Source: Lepidurus packardi
Lineage: Eukaryota; Arthropoda; Branchiopoda; Notostraca; Triopsidae
Assembly: GCA_023053545.1 (NCBI GenBank)
Contig: JAKZAN010000001.1
Span: forward strand, 4,484,565-4,548,564
Reading direction: 5' to 3'
DNA length: 64,000 nucleotides
The translations under genes were made by a program, and so were the position numbers. Every line of letters starts with the position of its first letter. Position 1 is the stretch's first letter. The notes below the pieces were generated by a model, which saw only the letters and a program-made list of their open reading frames with translations, had not been told where the DNA came from and did not search any database. Below are positions 1 to 10,798 of this stretch, in pieces.

Positions 1-356
1 GTTCCGGAACACTGGTGCCAACATGGGCTGCACGAGTTCACTACATGGGAGCACTCGCAATTTCACAATATTCCAAACCCACCATTATAAAGAAACGTTA
101 CTTTAAATTTCACGTAATTATACCACATTTGCAGAAAATCTCTTTTGAGTAAACAAACACTTCCTTGCTCAATAATTCTATTCAAACTTTACATGTAAAA
201 CCTTCATCGACACGAGTTTTTGGATGACCGCTCAAATGCGGGTCTCAGAAAAGGACCCTCGGAACTTAAATCAATTATCTAAATATTGTGTGTTGTTGCC
301 AAAGGCTACTGTATATAGTGTGTGTATGAGACTTGCATATGACTAGAAATGAAACT

Positions 357-411
357 AAAAAATAAAATAAAAATAAAATAAAATGAAAATAAAATGAAAA
401 TAAAATAAAAT
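357..411. repeat. A-rich simple repeat (AAAATAAAATG-like)
   Basis: Short A-rich units (AATAAAAT and AAAATGAAAATA types) repeat over about 55 bp, just downstream of the 3' end of the minus-strand INCENP gene. The same tract occurs at 17707-17761 in the second copy. The rest of 1-504 shows no gene. Confidence 0.8.
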
Positions 412-504
412 ACGCTTACATTTTGCTTGGACACGAATAAATGAAAATCAAGCCTACGAAATGGGGGAAAATAGCAACTTTAGAAAAGGGCACTTAAAAG
501 ATAA

Positions 505-3500
505 TTACAAACTCTCCCTATTCTGAATCAGTGATTTATAACTGGGAGGAGAGTTCCAAACAGCACTCGACGTTCGCTTCAGCCTCATTCTACGCTTGCT
601 ATTTTTGAAAATCGATTCCAAATAGAGAGTCTTGAGTACCTCTTGAGGAGGGAAAACGCTGTTCAAAGAAGGCGGTTTCAAATTTTGATCCTTGATTGCT
701 TTTTGGAACGAAAGACCTGAAATAAATACAAGAAATAATATTAAGTTAATGTCCCCAAAACTTGCCATTTAAACAGACTAAACATTTTAATTTTAATTTT
801 ATTCGTATTATAACCCTTTCCCCCATTTTTATAGTACCTGCAGCCCAAGAAGGAATTTTCTTGCGTGGCTCGTCCTCCTTATCCGTAGAATCCCCAGAAC
901 TGAAATCTTCCAGGCCGTAGTCGTTGGTGCTGTTCACTTTCATGTACTTTTCGCCTCGTGGAGTCATATCATAGTTGTCATCGGAGGCTTTAATAAACAA
1001 AATAAACGCATATTAAACTCGAGCCTTTTCAGAATACACAAGAAAACAGTTGGACAAAACAAATAAGTACCCAGAATAAGAAACCATCATGTAAACTAAC
1101 TGGAAAAAAGTACACCGCTTTTGGAAACGATAGCGGAATCAAACATAATTATAAAATGAGAATAATAATAATACAAAAAGAACTTGAATACTATACATAC
1201 TTTTATTGCCGTCTAAAGTTGCAGCAGTGTTGAGGTTGCTCTTGGCAAATTGAGCTCGCTGGTACTTTTCGCGTTCTATTTGCATTTGCCTTCATAATTA
1301 CCAATTAATTATTTTCATGTCTAAATATTAGAAGACAATAAAAGAAGTTAAAAAGGCGTACTTGATTCTCTGTTCCATTTCTTTCTTCTTCGCTAAGTTC
1401 TTGCGTTGTTCCTCTTCTTCAGCCTCTTTCAATTTTGCCTTCTTTAGTTCTTCTTCGGCTCGACGCCGTTCTTCCACTTCCAAACACTTCACTTCAGCCA
1501 ACTGCCTGCGCCTAGACAACACGCCATACATTTAGTCAAACAAGTCACAATGATTAGGCAAAGAGTGCTAATTGTACTTGAGAGCATCTTGCTCGCGTTT
1601 TTCTTTCAACTGTTGCGAATAAGCAGCCATTTTTTCTTGCTTGGACGCCACTTTGGATTGGATAAGATTGTTTATTTCTTGCTCTTTTGCCAACCGAGAA
1701 GCGTGGACACGTTGAGCTTTCTCCTCTGTAATTCTATTAATTCAAAAGAATAACCGTAAATACGTTAAATTTTCCATATTTCAAAAGCACAATACCGTTT
1801 CTTCTCTTCAGCTTTGGTTCGCAGAAGTTCCTCCTTTTTACGAGCAGCTTCTTCCTCTTTCTCTCGTCGACGACGAGCCTCCTCCTCCTTCTTAGCTCGT
1901 TCTTCCGCTTCGGTGAATTTGGGAGCCAGGGCTTGCGTACTTGGCAGAAAAGAAGTAATTCCAGAAACGATATTTGTACCTAAACGACTTGTAGACTATC
2001 GAAAGAAGAAAGTCATTAATTGTCCTTATTTTCAGAACTAGTTTTTATTTTTACTTTGCTATTCGAGAAGTACTTCTGGGATCCACTACCCGTGCTGCTG
2101 GCCAACTGGCCTGTTGAAATCTGTTTAGAAATCGCCTAAACAACATTCCAAATAAATTAGAAAACGTTCATGTTGAAACCCAAAAACATACTCTGGTTGG
2201 CGGCGTCTTTTTCTTTGGTTTCACGCTGGAAGCAAACGATTCTTCGACATTTTGAAGAGTGTTTTCTGCCGACACCTTCTTGTCCTTAATAATCGAGATC
2301 CGTTTGGCCCGTTCCAAGCTCTTTTTACTCAAAACTTGCGTCAAACTAATGCCCTAAATTAATAAAATAACAACAAAAAATCCAAAAAACAAAATACAAT
2401 AAAATTATAAAGCACAATACAAGAACAAGCTTATGAAGATCTACTAGGAAAATTAAACTAGAAAGAAAAATTAACCTAATCGATTGTTGTATACACGAAA
2501 AGCAAAAGATTTTCAGGCATGGATTTCTTACAGAACGTTGGAGAGACAGCAACGATTTCCTAAACGAACGGACCTCAGGTTCTACAGCTACTTCATTGGA
2601 GGCCGGTTCTCCCCTTTCTTGCACTTCTTCTGCAGGAATTTCAGTCTTCTTGACTGCTGCTCGCATGCGGACACTCAACTTAGGGACGGACAAATTCGGA
2701 ACTACTGCTTGGTTCGTTGCAGCAACAATACCAACATTACTTTCCTCGGCTGCTTCAGGTTTCTCAGTTTTCTCTTCTGAGACATCTGGAGCAGCAAGTG
2801 GTAGCTCAACCGGAAGAACCGTCTCTTCAGGATCCAAAGACGATTTGCGGACGCCCGAACCAGAATCTTGGGTTTCTGGTTCCCCAAAACAAAGAAGCCG
2901 TCCCGGGACGGCAGCAACAATACCAACATTACTTTCCTCGGCTGCTTCAGGTTTCTCAGTTTTCTCTTCTGAGACATCTGGAGCAGCAAGTGGTAGCTCA
3001 ACCGGAAGAACCGTCTCTTCAGGATCCAAAGACGATTTGCGGACGCCCGAACCAGAATCTTGGGTTTCTGGTTCCCCAAAACAAAGAAGCCGTCCCGGGA
3101 CGGCAGCAACAATACCAACATTACTTTCCTCGGCTGCTTCAGGTTTCTCAGTTTTCTCTTCTGAGACATCTGGAGCAGCAAGTGGTAGCTCAACCGGAAG
3201 AACCGTCTCTTCAGGATCCAAAGACGATTTGCGGACGCCCGAACCAGAATCTTGGGTTTCTGGTTCCCCAAAACAAAGAAGCCGTCCCGGGACGGCAGCA
3301 ACAATACCAACATTACTTTCCTCGGCTGCTTCAGGTTTCTCAGTTTTCTCTTCTGAGACATCTGGAGCAGCAAGTGGTAGCTCAACCGGAAGAACCGTCT
3401 CTTCAGGATCCAAAGACGATTTGCGGACGCCCGAACCAGAATCTTGGGTTTCTGGTTCCCCAAAACAAAGAAGCCGTCCCGGGACGGCAGCAACAATACC

Positions 3501-4695
3501 AACATTACTTTCCTCGGCTGCTTCAGGTTTCTCAGTTTTCTCTTCTGAGACATCTGGAGCAGCAAGTGGTAGCTCAACCGGAAGAACCGTCTCTTCAGGA
3601 TCCAAAGACGATTTGCGGACGCCCGAACCAGAAACCCAAGATTTACCTTTGCCTTGGGATTGTTTTTTTTTACGACGAGGTGGTTTGACTGCCTTTTTGG
3701 GTATAGCTAGTAGCTCAACAGCGTTTCCTTCGACAGACGGGCGTCGTAACTTAGCTTTGAGATTAAAATCCATAACATTCTGTGAAATCTTCAGCTTGGC
3801 TTGCTATAAAGACAAAATTATTAAGTAACAAAACAAATGAAGAATTGCTTCATGAATGCGGAAAGTTACCTGAGATGCTTTCCTGCCTGGCCTGCGTGAC
3901 ACGATTTCTTCAATTTGGTTCTCCGACACTTCTTCTGCAGGAATTTCAGTCTTCTTGACTGCTGCTCGCATGCGGACACTCAACTTAGGGACGGACAAAT
4001 TCGGAACTACTGCTTGGTTCGTTGCAGCAACAATACCAACATTACTTTCCTCGGCTGCTTCAGGTTTCTCAGTTTTCTCTTCTGAGACATCTGGAGCAGC
4101 AAGTGGTAGCTCAACCGGAAGAACCGTCTCTTCAGGATCCAAAGACGATTTGCGGACGCCCGAACCAGAAACCCAAGATTTACCTTTGCCTTGGGATTGT
4201 TTTTTTTTACGACGAGGTGGTTTGACTGCCTTTTTGGGTATAGCTAGTAGCTCAACAGCGTTTCCTTCGACAGACGGGCGTCGTAACTTAGCTTTGAGAT
4301 TAAAATCCCTAACATTCTGTGAAATCTTCAGCTTGGCTTGCTATAAAGACAAAATTATTAAGTAACAAAACAAATGAAGAATTGCTTCATGAATGCGGAA
4401 AGTTACCTGAGATGCTTTCCTGCCTGGCCTGCGTGACACGATTTCTTCAATTTGGTTCTCCTTGTCTAAAGCAATACGCTTGCGGACAGTGGCTGGAGGT
4501 TTCGGGAGTAAAACCATCTGTTTTTCTTTTAAAAAGGCATCCTTTTCAGCCTATACGGAATTTAGGTTAGTAAAGGAACGTGTGGAGAGTACGAATTACA
4601 TTGATTTCGGCAACGAAGTTTGTAATTTGCTTGAAAGCGTTATTTTCAAACGCTTTCAAATGGGCAGCATTTTCGTGTAAATCGTCGGTAGCCAT
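505..4695 (-). CDS. INCENP: Inner centromere protein INCENP, copy 1 (12 exons)
   Basis: INCENP is the scaffold of the chromosomal passenger complex. Its N-terminus binds survivin/borealin and its C-terminal IN-box binds and activates Aurora B. Exons called from GT-AG signals and frame: 4600-4695 (ATG at 4695), 4407-4550, 3870-4340, 2532-3803, 2192-2353, about 2050-2135, about 1796-1942, 1578-1733, 1362-1511, 1201-1289, 838-987 and 505-716, about 1,040 codons in all. Exons at 1.36-1.94 kb encode a long Glu/Lys/Arg-rich helix, matching the INCENP single alpha-helix. The last two exons hold the IN-box, including [11 protein letters not shown] and, at the end, [11 protein letters not shown] with the Ser-Ser pair that Aurora B phosphorylates (TSS codons 565-573). 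The middle contains a 64-residue repeat and a duplicated exon. The donor of exon 6 is uncertain: the most obvious donor breaks frame, while an earlier GT keeps it. Introns are mostly 49-210 bp. Confidence 0.9.
2719..3631 (-). repeat. 192-bp in-frame minisatellite inside INCENP exon 4 (copy 1)
   Basis: Units begin at 2719, 2911, 3103, 3295 and 3487, exactly 192 bp apart and essentially identical, with the last one partial. On the minus strand each encodes 64 residues starting [18 protein letters not shown] and ending CFGEPETQD. Copy 1 has five SGSGVRK units against four in the second INCENP copy. A related single unit lies in exon 3 (about 4024-4170). Because 192 is divisible by three, unit gain or loss keeps INCENP in frame. 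All other frames are also open across the array, which creates long spurious ORFs. Confidence 0.95.
3804..4467 (-). repeat. 537-bp tandem exon duplication within INCENP (copy 1)
   Basis: The exon 3 acceptor (4340/4341) and the exon 4 acceptor (3803/3804) lie 537 bp apart. The flanking introns, the donor context and the first ~65 codons of the two exons are near identical; one visible change is AGG (Arg) to ATG (Met) after ISQNV. The 3' end of exon 2 ([18 protein letters not shown]) is also repeated at the 3' end of exon 3. This is an exon-plus-intron duplication that later gained the 192-bp array in one daughter exon. It is also present in the second INCENP at 20962-21625. Confidence 0.85.
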
Positions 4696-5568
4696 TGTTT
4701 CCGAGGTCTTGTTTTGTATTTCCAGATACTACGTCAACTCTTGAGAAACGACGAATTACGGAAAGAGCGCCACACAGGGACCTGTCGATAAAAACTCGAG
4801 TCAAAGTCAACGAGCAAGGACAAAGCCATTTAACATGCTGTGCAAGTTGCTTGGATGTAATTCTAAATTGCATCTTTACTCTGAGGTGGGGCATTTTCTG
4901 TGTCCTCCAGCTCATAGCAGAAAGGGATTTCACTTTTTAAAAGTTTGGGTTTGGTTTTGGACAGGAGGCCTACAGGTTCGAAATGAGCAACCTTTACTTA
5001 ACCCCACGGAGGCTTCCCTTTACCCATTTCTTCGACACTATGGTACACTTGAATCTTATTTTATACCCCCAAAATGTGCAAGGCCGACCCTGACCCTTGA
5101 CATTCTCCAATTAACCATGATAAACATCCGTATGCCTACTCTCCCTTGACAGTTTGCCTACATTGTTACAATATTTCATACAGTAATAAATAAGCACAAG
5201 GTTGTCCTAATTAAGATAACGTAGAACAAAACCAGCCTACGTATACTGAACAACCTATGTTTTTTTCTCCTGATACTGCTTAGCTGACTCTTTTGAATGT
5301 AACTTTCTAGCTCTGCTTTCTTCTTTCCGTACTTATGCTCCTCAGGTTAGCGATACATTATTTTTCATTACCTTATTTGCCAACAAAATAGATATCAGGA
5401 TCAGTCACTGATTTAAAAAATGCCTACTACACTCTTGGACCGACCGCTAAACACAACTGCTGCGTGATTCCACGTCGCCAAAAATCAAGTTAGACTCCGC
5501 CTAGGAACGATTTTGCCAGCTCGAGGCCGTCTCGTCGTGATGGCAGCGCTCCCGTACGCAACAGATCA
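4696..5568. other. Spacer upstream of INCENP; no supported gene
   Basis: This stretch lies between the INCENP start codon and the BEL/Pao fragment. Open frames exist (for example 4835-5149 plus) but show no recognisable domain, splice structure or codon pattern, so I call none. It presumably contains the INCENP promoter. The duplicate at 21854-22726 looks identical. Confidence 0.6.
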
Positions 5569-6010
5569 GTGAATCTTGAACCCCTTAACGGAGTGGAGTT
5601 GGATAAGTCAGAAACTTCCTTCGTCTGCGAAACTCAAAAGAAGCACTACGAAACAGAAATCGAGCAGATCAGAAAGAGATCCAAATACGGTATTTCCCCC
5701 ATTATTCGTCAACTTGATCTATTTCTCGATTCGAAAGGAATCTTACGATGCAAAGGTCGTTTATTAAACGCACCAATGGACTATAGCTCTATTTACCCCA
5801 TACTGATACCCAAACCCTCGACACTAGCCAGACTCCTGATGCAGCACGCTCATCTTCAATCCCTACATGCGGGAGTAAATGGAACCGTTCACTACCTACG
5901 ATCTCGATTCTGGATACCAGCAGCACGCCAGTTGGCACAACAGATAATCAACCACTGCGTAGTTTGTAAGAAGGTGACTGGACGACCTTATGCTTATCCT
6001 ACACCACCTC
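5569..6010 (+). pseudogene. BEL/Pao retrotransposon integrase fragment (copy 1)
   Basis: The open frame encodes the region before the integrase core of a BEL/Pao pol protein. It includes ILRCKGRLLNAP, HAGVNGTVHYLRSRFWIPAAR and INHCVVCKK, the H-H-C-C zinc-binding arrangement that precedes the DDE core. Upstream pol domains (protease, RT, RNase H) are absent, so the element is 5' truncated. It ends at the left target-site copy of a hAT insertion (ACCACCTC, 6003-6010). The rest of the integrase is not in this copy because the hAT itself is cut off at 7300. The equivalent copy at 22727 continues beyond its hAT. Confidence 0.85.
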
Positions 6011-7300
6011 CAGTGGCGGCGACAGGGGGGGGGGGGGGGTCAGAGGTGTATATATACACCCTGTCGGGGAATTGCTGACACCCTGTCGGGGAAGGCCATA
6101 CATGGGTGTCGGGGAGACCTATAAATGGGTATCTGCATAGAGAGAGATTTGCCGACTGTATCGAAGATTAGACCCAATTCATTCCCACACATCCATACAC
6201 TGTGTAGAACTTTTGGAGTCACAGATACCCTCCCTCAAGTTCATGTAAAATATCCTGATACCTATATACCTAACAATCTGTTTGGTTGAAGTCAGCAAAA
6301 GCTGGTGATTGGACAGTGGAGACAGAAACAGTCACTAGCTTGCTTGTTTGTGAGCTGCATTGCGAATAGCACCTCCTCACCCTGCAGTGGTCGTGGCAAA
6401 GTGTGAAGTGAATGTTGTGTATGTGCGTGTGTGTGTGTGTGGGTCTGTGTGTGTGAATGCATGAGTGCAAGCAGTTCGACTTACAGACGTGTCGAAGGCG
6501 GGTGTATTTTCACTTTAGCACGGTTTGAGTTAGAGATGAACAAGTCTGGTGGAGCTAAGGCTTTACGTCGAAAAGTCCAGTGTACACTGTGTAAAGACAT
6601 ATTTGACAATGATTACCTATCGCGTCATACGGCATCCAAACACCCTGAATTAAAAAATTAACAGCGGTTAGCTCCTACATGTGAGCCCGGTGGCATAGTG
6701 ATGCGAAGTCCTTGGGACATCCCGCCATCAAAGAAACTTCGCAAAACGGCAGCCACGGATGAAACCATTTGTGTATCAGCACCCTTATCACCCACTGCTT
6801 ATGAGCATCAGCAAACACATCTTGAAGAAGAGTTGATGCATGAATCAATGTACCATCCAGACTTAAGTAAGTTTACCTTTTAGTTTATATTGTAGATAAA
6901 TACTTGCCAAATATTACAGGTAATGTATTATGCAGATATTTTATTAAATGTTTATGTGCACTGTGCAGTAACATCCCAAAATGAAGAAGATACCAATACG
7001 GATATGGAGCTGATATGTGAGAATGAGGGCAAGGAAATAGAGGACGAGGATCTGGAGAGCAGTGATGATGACAATGACCCGGCTAATTTGCAAATAACTG
7101 TTGCGTCTGAGATTGCAGGTATGTTTCCAACAGTTCACTTGTACTTTTTCTCATGTCTAAGCGATTCTTCATATACAATTTCATTCAGATGGAAGCTTCC
7201 CTTCCTCACTTGGCAAGGCCTCCTTTCTCGAAAAATATCCCTTAGACATTTCGAAATCTCCTGCAGACGGTGCAAGCCAGCCACGCAATGTAAACTTTCC
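6011..7300 (+). mobile_element. 5' third of a hAT transposon, cut off at the duplication junction
   Basis: The fragment starts with the terminal repeat CAGTGGCGGCGACAGGGG followed by a run of 15 G, directly after TSD copy ACCACCTC. It contains the first exons of the transposase: ATG at 6536, a BED-like zinc finger CTLCKDIFDNDYLSRHTASKH, an acidic linker exon 6969-7118, and the start of the third exon at 7189. It matches 23169-24457 with one substitution seen (A7164 versus C24321) and one G fewer in the partner. After 7300 the similarity ends inside the sequence encoding QPRNVNFP and the following DNA is GPKOW. It therefore lacks the catalytic domain and the right terminal repeat. Confidence 0.9.
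6419..6452. repeat. (TG)n microsatellite in hAT 5' region
   Basis: A run of GTGTGTGTGT with few interruptions lies upstream of the transposase start codon. The same tract occurs at about 23576-23609. Confidence 0.8.
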
Positions 7301-7306
7301 CAGAGA
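7295..7306. other. Rearrangement junction: hAT interior joined to GPKOW exon
   Basis: Bases up to 7300 match 24457 and belong to the hAT transposase exon. From 7301 (CAGAGAAAAAGGG) the sequence is GPKOW, beginning at what looks like a splice acceptor (TTTCCCAG, of which TTTCC is contributed by the hAT). It is the predicted breakpoint of a ~17.2-kb tandem duplication, or else an assembly join. Confidence 0.8.
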
Positions 7307-7974
7307 AAAAGGGTGTTGGACCCATGGATATCGTTTTGAGACCAAAAGGTCTTGGATTGGGAGCAAATCCACGCCCCATGCAGCAAGCTAACAAAACTGG
7401 CACTGCCCAAGCTAGTGCGATAGAAGAAAATCTCCGCTTGATCAAAGGAGCGTATGTTCGAGTGATTGCTGGCAAACATGAAGGAGCGTATGGCCAGGTA
7501 ACATAAATTTGTTATTGTTTGAGAGTACATTACTTTACTTTTTTTAAGGTGGAGAGTTTAGATGAAAACAATGCTCGCGTGGTTATAAAATTGGCAGTGT
7601 GTAGAAACAGCGTGAATGTCACCGAACTGGCAGTTCAGCCTGTGTCGGCTAAAGAGTACAAAGATTCTTCCCGCATCTTAAGTAATTATAAAAACGATAA
7701 TTTCTTATGTAAATGAATTGTTTGGGTTACCTATCTAGCGAATACATTGAACTTTTAGATAAAGACAAGTACGACGAATACAAAACCAAAATTGAGAAAA
7801 AGTTGGAAGCCAGTAGAGAAGAAGAGCGATCAATACACAAAAAACGCAACAGAAGTAGAAGTCCCTATTTGCGGAAAGAAGAAAGTCGCAGAAAGGAGAA
7901 GGGGAGAGAAGAAGTTAAACACAAACCTGAGGATTCGGTTGTAGCCTGGCTAGTTCTGCAAAAAATTTATCCGC

Positions 7975-8512
7975 CCCGTCCATGGTACGTTTGGTTCATG
8001 GGTATAGTTCTATGGGGAGTCCATGTTACGAGCATCGCACGACCATCTCTTTCCCATGACTGCATTGTTCCATGGCCGATCCCTCTATGGCTTTCCCTGC
8101 TCTTGCAGACTATGGTCGCTTCTTCCATGGTTTGTGCATGCCCTTTTAGACTATGGGCGCTTCTGTTATGGCTTTCGCATGCCCGTTTCAGACCATGCCC
8201 GGTTCCCCAATGGGGTGTGCATGCCCTTTCAGACTATGGCCGCTTCTCTTTTTTCTGGCCATCTCTTTTCCATGACTGCATTGTTCCATGGACGAGCACT
8301 CTATGGCTTTCGCATGCCCTTTTAGACTATGGGCGCTTCTCCTATAGCGTTTGCATGCCCGCTTAGACCATGCCCGATTGCCGTATGGTTTGTGCATGCC
8401 CTTTCAGACTATGGCCGCTCCTCCTATAGCTTTCGCATGCCCACTTCAAACATGCCCGATTCCCCTATGGCTTTTCGCCTGCCCTTTTAGATTATGGCCG
8501 CTTCTTTATTAT
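7975..8512. repeat. Subterminal degenerate repeats (CCATGG / GCATGCCC type), left end
   Basis: Repeating phrases such as TGCATGCCCTTT, AGACTATGGCCGCTTCT and CTATGGCTTTCGCATGCCC recur every 40-60 bp. The reverse-complement style (GGGCATGGAGAAGCGCATGG) occurs at 16110-16290, consistent with inverted subterminal regions of one transposon. ORFs reading through are artefacts of the repeat. Confidence 0.7.
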
Positions 8513-8924
8513 TCCTAAGCTGTGTATATGGCTTTTGCATGGTTTTCTGTATGCCCTCTTCTTATATATGCGTCTGTACATTTTTGTAGACATTGGAACA
8601 AATTTTCCCATATGTTAGAAGTATATACATATTTTAAATATTCGTTAAATAAAAACAGTAATCCGTGGTAGTTTTTTCTGGAGCATGCGATGGTAGCATA
8701 TATACGTATATACGCCGCAGTCGTCCCAAACGCCACAATTATTATAGCGAATGAAACCCGGAGTATAATTCCTTCTTTTTAGCCAAAATATAAGATCCAA
8801 AATATATGACGAGCGATACGATTTCCTTATATAGACCGTGATGTTTGTAGTATATATACCAGCGTACTAAAATACGGTCTAATAGGATATCGTTATTTTA
8901 ACGTCAATGAGATTTTAGGTCCGA

Positions 8925-9225
8925 TAAATTTGCAACCATGATTCGCTATATATTAGCTATATTGTTCCGCGCGGGTTTATTTTTGGATTCTATAATCAGT
9001 TCTAGCTTCTTTCTTTAGATGTCGTGCGATACCAATTTGCAAATATTATTCGCTAATCTGTTTTGAACCGCGCGGGTTTTTTTGGATCCTCAATAGTCAG
9101 TTCGAGATTCCCCCCTAGATGTGGGTAGATGCCAGTTTTGAAACATCCTATAATCAGTTCTAGCTTCTTCCTCTAGATGTCACCCTATACCAATTTTCGA
9201 TCATTATTACCTGGTCAAGTCCTTT
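8925..9225. repeat. Decayed ~110-bp tandem repeats
   Basis: Three diverged units share CGCGCGGGTTT, TAATCAGTTCTAGCTTCTT, CTAGATGTC and ATACCAATTT in the same order. The surrounding 8513-9279 stretch is AT-rich and shows no gene. Confidence 0.65.
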
Positions 9226-9279
9226 AGGAACTGCCCAGCTTATAGTATCGTTTTGCTGTGGTAAACCTCTCGTGCTAGT

Positions 9280-9528
9280 TTAGCTTGGGTAAGGTATTTG
9301 GGTATGGGACCGAACTGCAAGGGGTGCGGGTAGGTGTGCGGGATGGGGTGCGGGATGAGGCGCGGGATGAGGCGCGGGATGGGGCGCGGGATGGGGCGTT
9401 GGATTGGGTAAGGGTTGGGGCGCGGGTTGGGGCGCGGGATGGGGCGCGGGATTGGGTAAGGGTTGGGATGGTTCAGGAGTAGGTGACGTGTTCAATAGAC
9501 TTTGAAGACTTTCGTCGTCTTCATCCAT
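9280..9528 (-). CDS. Proline/histidine-rich small ORF with GC-rich minisatellite
   Basis: The ATG is at 9528 and the protein starts MDEDDESLQSLLNTSPTPEP, followed by PHPAPHPAPHPAPQ-type repeats encoded by 10-12 bp GGGATGGGGCGC units (about 9310-9470). I do not recognise it. Its 5' side is an inverted copy of the 5' side of the plus-strand ORF at 10799, and both proteins start with Met-Asp, acidic residues and then proline-rich sequence. It is probably a transposon accessory exon; whether it is expressed is unknown. Translation of a low-complexity repeat is also possible. Confidence 0.35.
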   Translation of the reverse strand: MDEDDESLQSLLNTSPTPEPSQPLPNPAPHPAPQPAPQPLPNPTPHPAPHPAPHPAPHPAPHPAHLPAPLAVRSHTQIPYPS

Positions 9529-9547
9529 CTTGTAACGTAAACCAAAG

Positions 9548-9645
9548 AAAAAAAATTAAGATCGGAAATTGTGGCATTTGGAAGGCTATACCTTGTCGTA
9601 CGACGGTTATAAGTTGTCTACTTTGGTCATCGCAGTGTGTCACTA
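9548..9645. repeat. Inverted repeat, left arm
   Basis: The sequence CCTTGTCGTACGACGGTTAT, then AAGTTGTCTACTTTGGTCAT, is the near-perfect reverse complement of 10688-10775. It contains the internal palindrome GTCGTACGAC. The ~1.04-kb spacer (9646-10687) shows no gene. The arms sit just upstream of two divergently oriented ORFs. Confidence 0.85.
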
Positions 9646-10687
9646 TTTGTACTGTAACTTGTTCTGTGAACCTTCACCGGCTTAAGTTGGTTCAGAAAGT
9701 TTAGCCGTCCCCAGCGTCGCGGAGAAAACCGCGAGGTCCGGATACCTTCTATCCCTTCGATGATGACTCCCTTCTCCTGACAACCCGTTCTCCTACTTTT
9801 TCAGGATTAGTGAAAGGCCTGGGGTATCCGGGTATTTAAAAAGGTCAATTATCTCTTTCTACAAGTTTTGCAGGAGCAGGTCAGTCAATTAAAGGCACCT
9901 TAAGCGAAGCCCCTCTTCCCTCTTTGCTGACAAACACAAGGTCAAAGCAAAGAAAATTTTTTTCTGCTTGGTGAACATGAATCCAAAAACTGTATTTTTT
10001 TTTTACTATTTTAGACCGCATTTGTACAGGAAAACTACGTCACTTACAATTCCTGAGAAAATTTTTGTATGGAATGTACAATATAATCATGAACGAATTT
10101 CAAAGTCATGAACGAATATAGTCATGAACGAATTTCAAAGTATAATTTTATCATAGCAGCCCAAATCATTTCACCCAAGATACGTTAATACAATTCTAAC
10201 ATACATAATACATGTACGTCACTCAAGATATAAAATATAACAAATCTTAACAAATATAACGAATTATAGGTTAAAAAAAAGAAAAAGGGCATTTTCGAGA
10301 AAATACAACATTGTTACAAAAGAAGTGAATTCACAAAATTTACAACATAAGTTGTCCGTGTTCTCCCGCCAGCGAAATAATGGAGCATTGTCAAGTCAGA
10401 GGCCAGGATTCCTGATTGTCTTGTTGCACTGCTCTTCGGGTAGGAGGTAACGGCGAATACGGGTAGTTTCAAATCAATGATCTTCGTTTTGACGAGTCGA
10501 AAAGCAAGTTTGATGTTTGAGCTCGAAACAGGTGTCGGTGTAATCGTAGTCGGAGGACTACGGGCCTGGGCCTAAACATCATATGTATAAAAAAAAAGTG
10601 ACACAGGTCAGGGCAAAAGGACAAGATTAACAATAAAGGGCAGACTCAGGAAAACTTCTAAGTAATACAACAAGTATAAATAAGTGA

Positions 10688-10775
10688 CACACTGATGACC
10701 AAAGTAGACAACTTACAACCGTCGTACGACAAGGTGAGTCCTTCCAAATGCCACAATTTCCGATCTTAATTTTTC
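10688..10775. repeat. Inverted repeat, right arm
   Basis: Reverse complement of 9548-9645: shared blocks include ATGACCAAAGTAGACAACTT and CCGTCGTACGACAAGG. It is followed by CCACAATTTCCGATCTTAAT, a second block that is also mirrored on the left. It ends shortly before a TTTCAG acceptor-like site and the start of the proline-rich ORF at 10799. Confidence 0.85.
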
Positions 10776-10798
10776 TCTTTTGTTTCAGTTAGAAGTTA

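Noticed and set aside
2719..3631. CRISPR-like regular repeat array
   Set aside because: Contiguous 192-bp coding minisatellite with no spacers in a eukaryotic gene.
2596..3828. Long ORFs on the plus strand and in a second minus frame across the INCENP repeat (also 19946-20986)
   Set aside because: A stop-free 192-bp repeat whose length is divisible by three keeps every frame open. The minus-strand frame with splice sites and INCENP context is the real one.
4835..5149. ORF of 104 codons on the plus strand in the INCENP-BEL spacer (also 21993-22307)
   Set aside because: No domain, no splice support and biased composition; identity between copies only reflects the duplication.
7242..7530. Minus-strand ORFs crossing the hAT/GPKOW junction
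   Set aside because: They are antisense to recognised coding sequence on both sides and span a rearrangement breakpoint.
9285..9482. Plus-strand ORF of VRDGVRDEARDEARDG-type repeats
   Set aside because: Antisense of a GC-rich minisatellite; low complexity.
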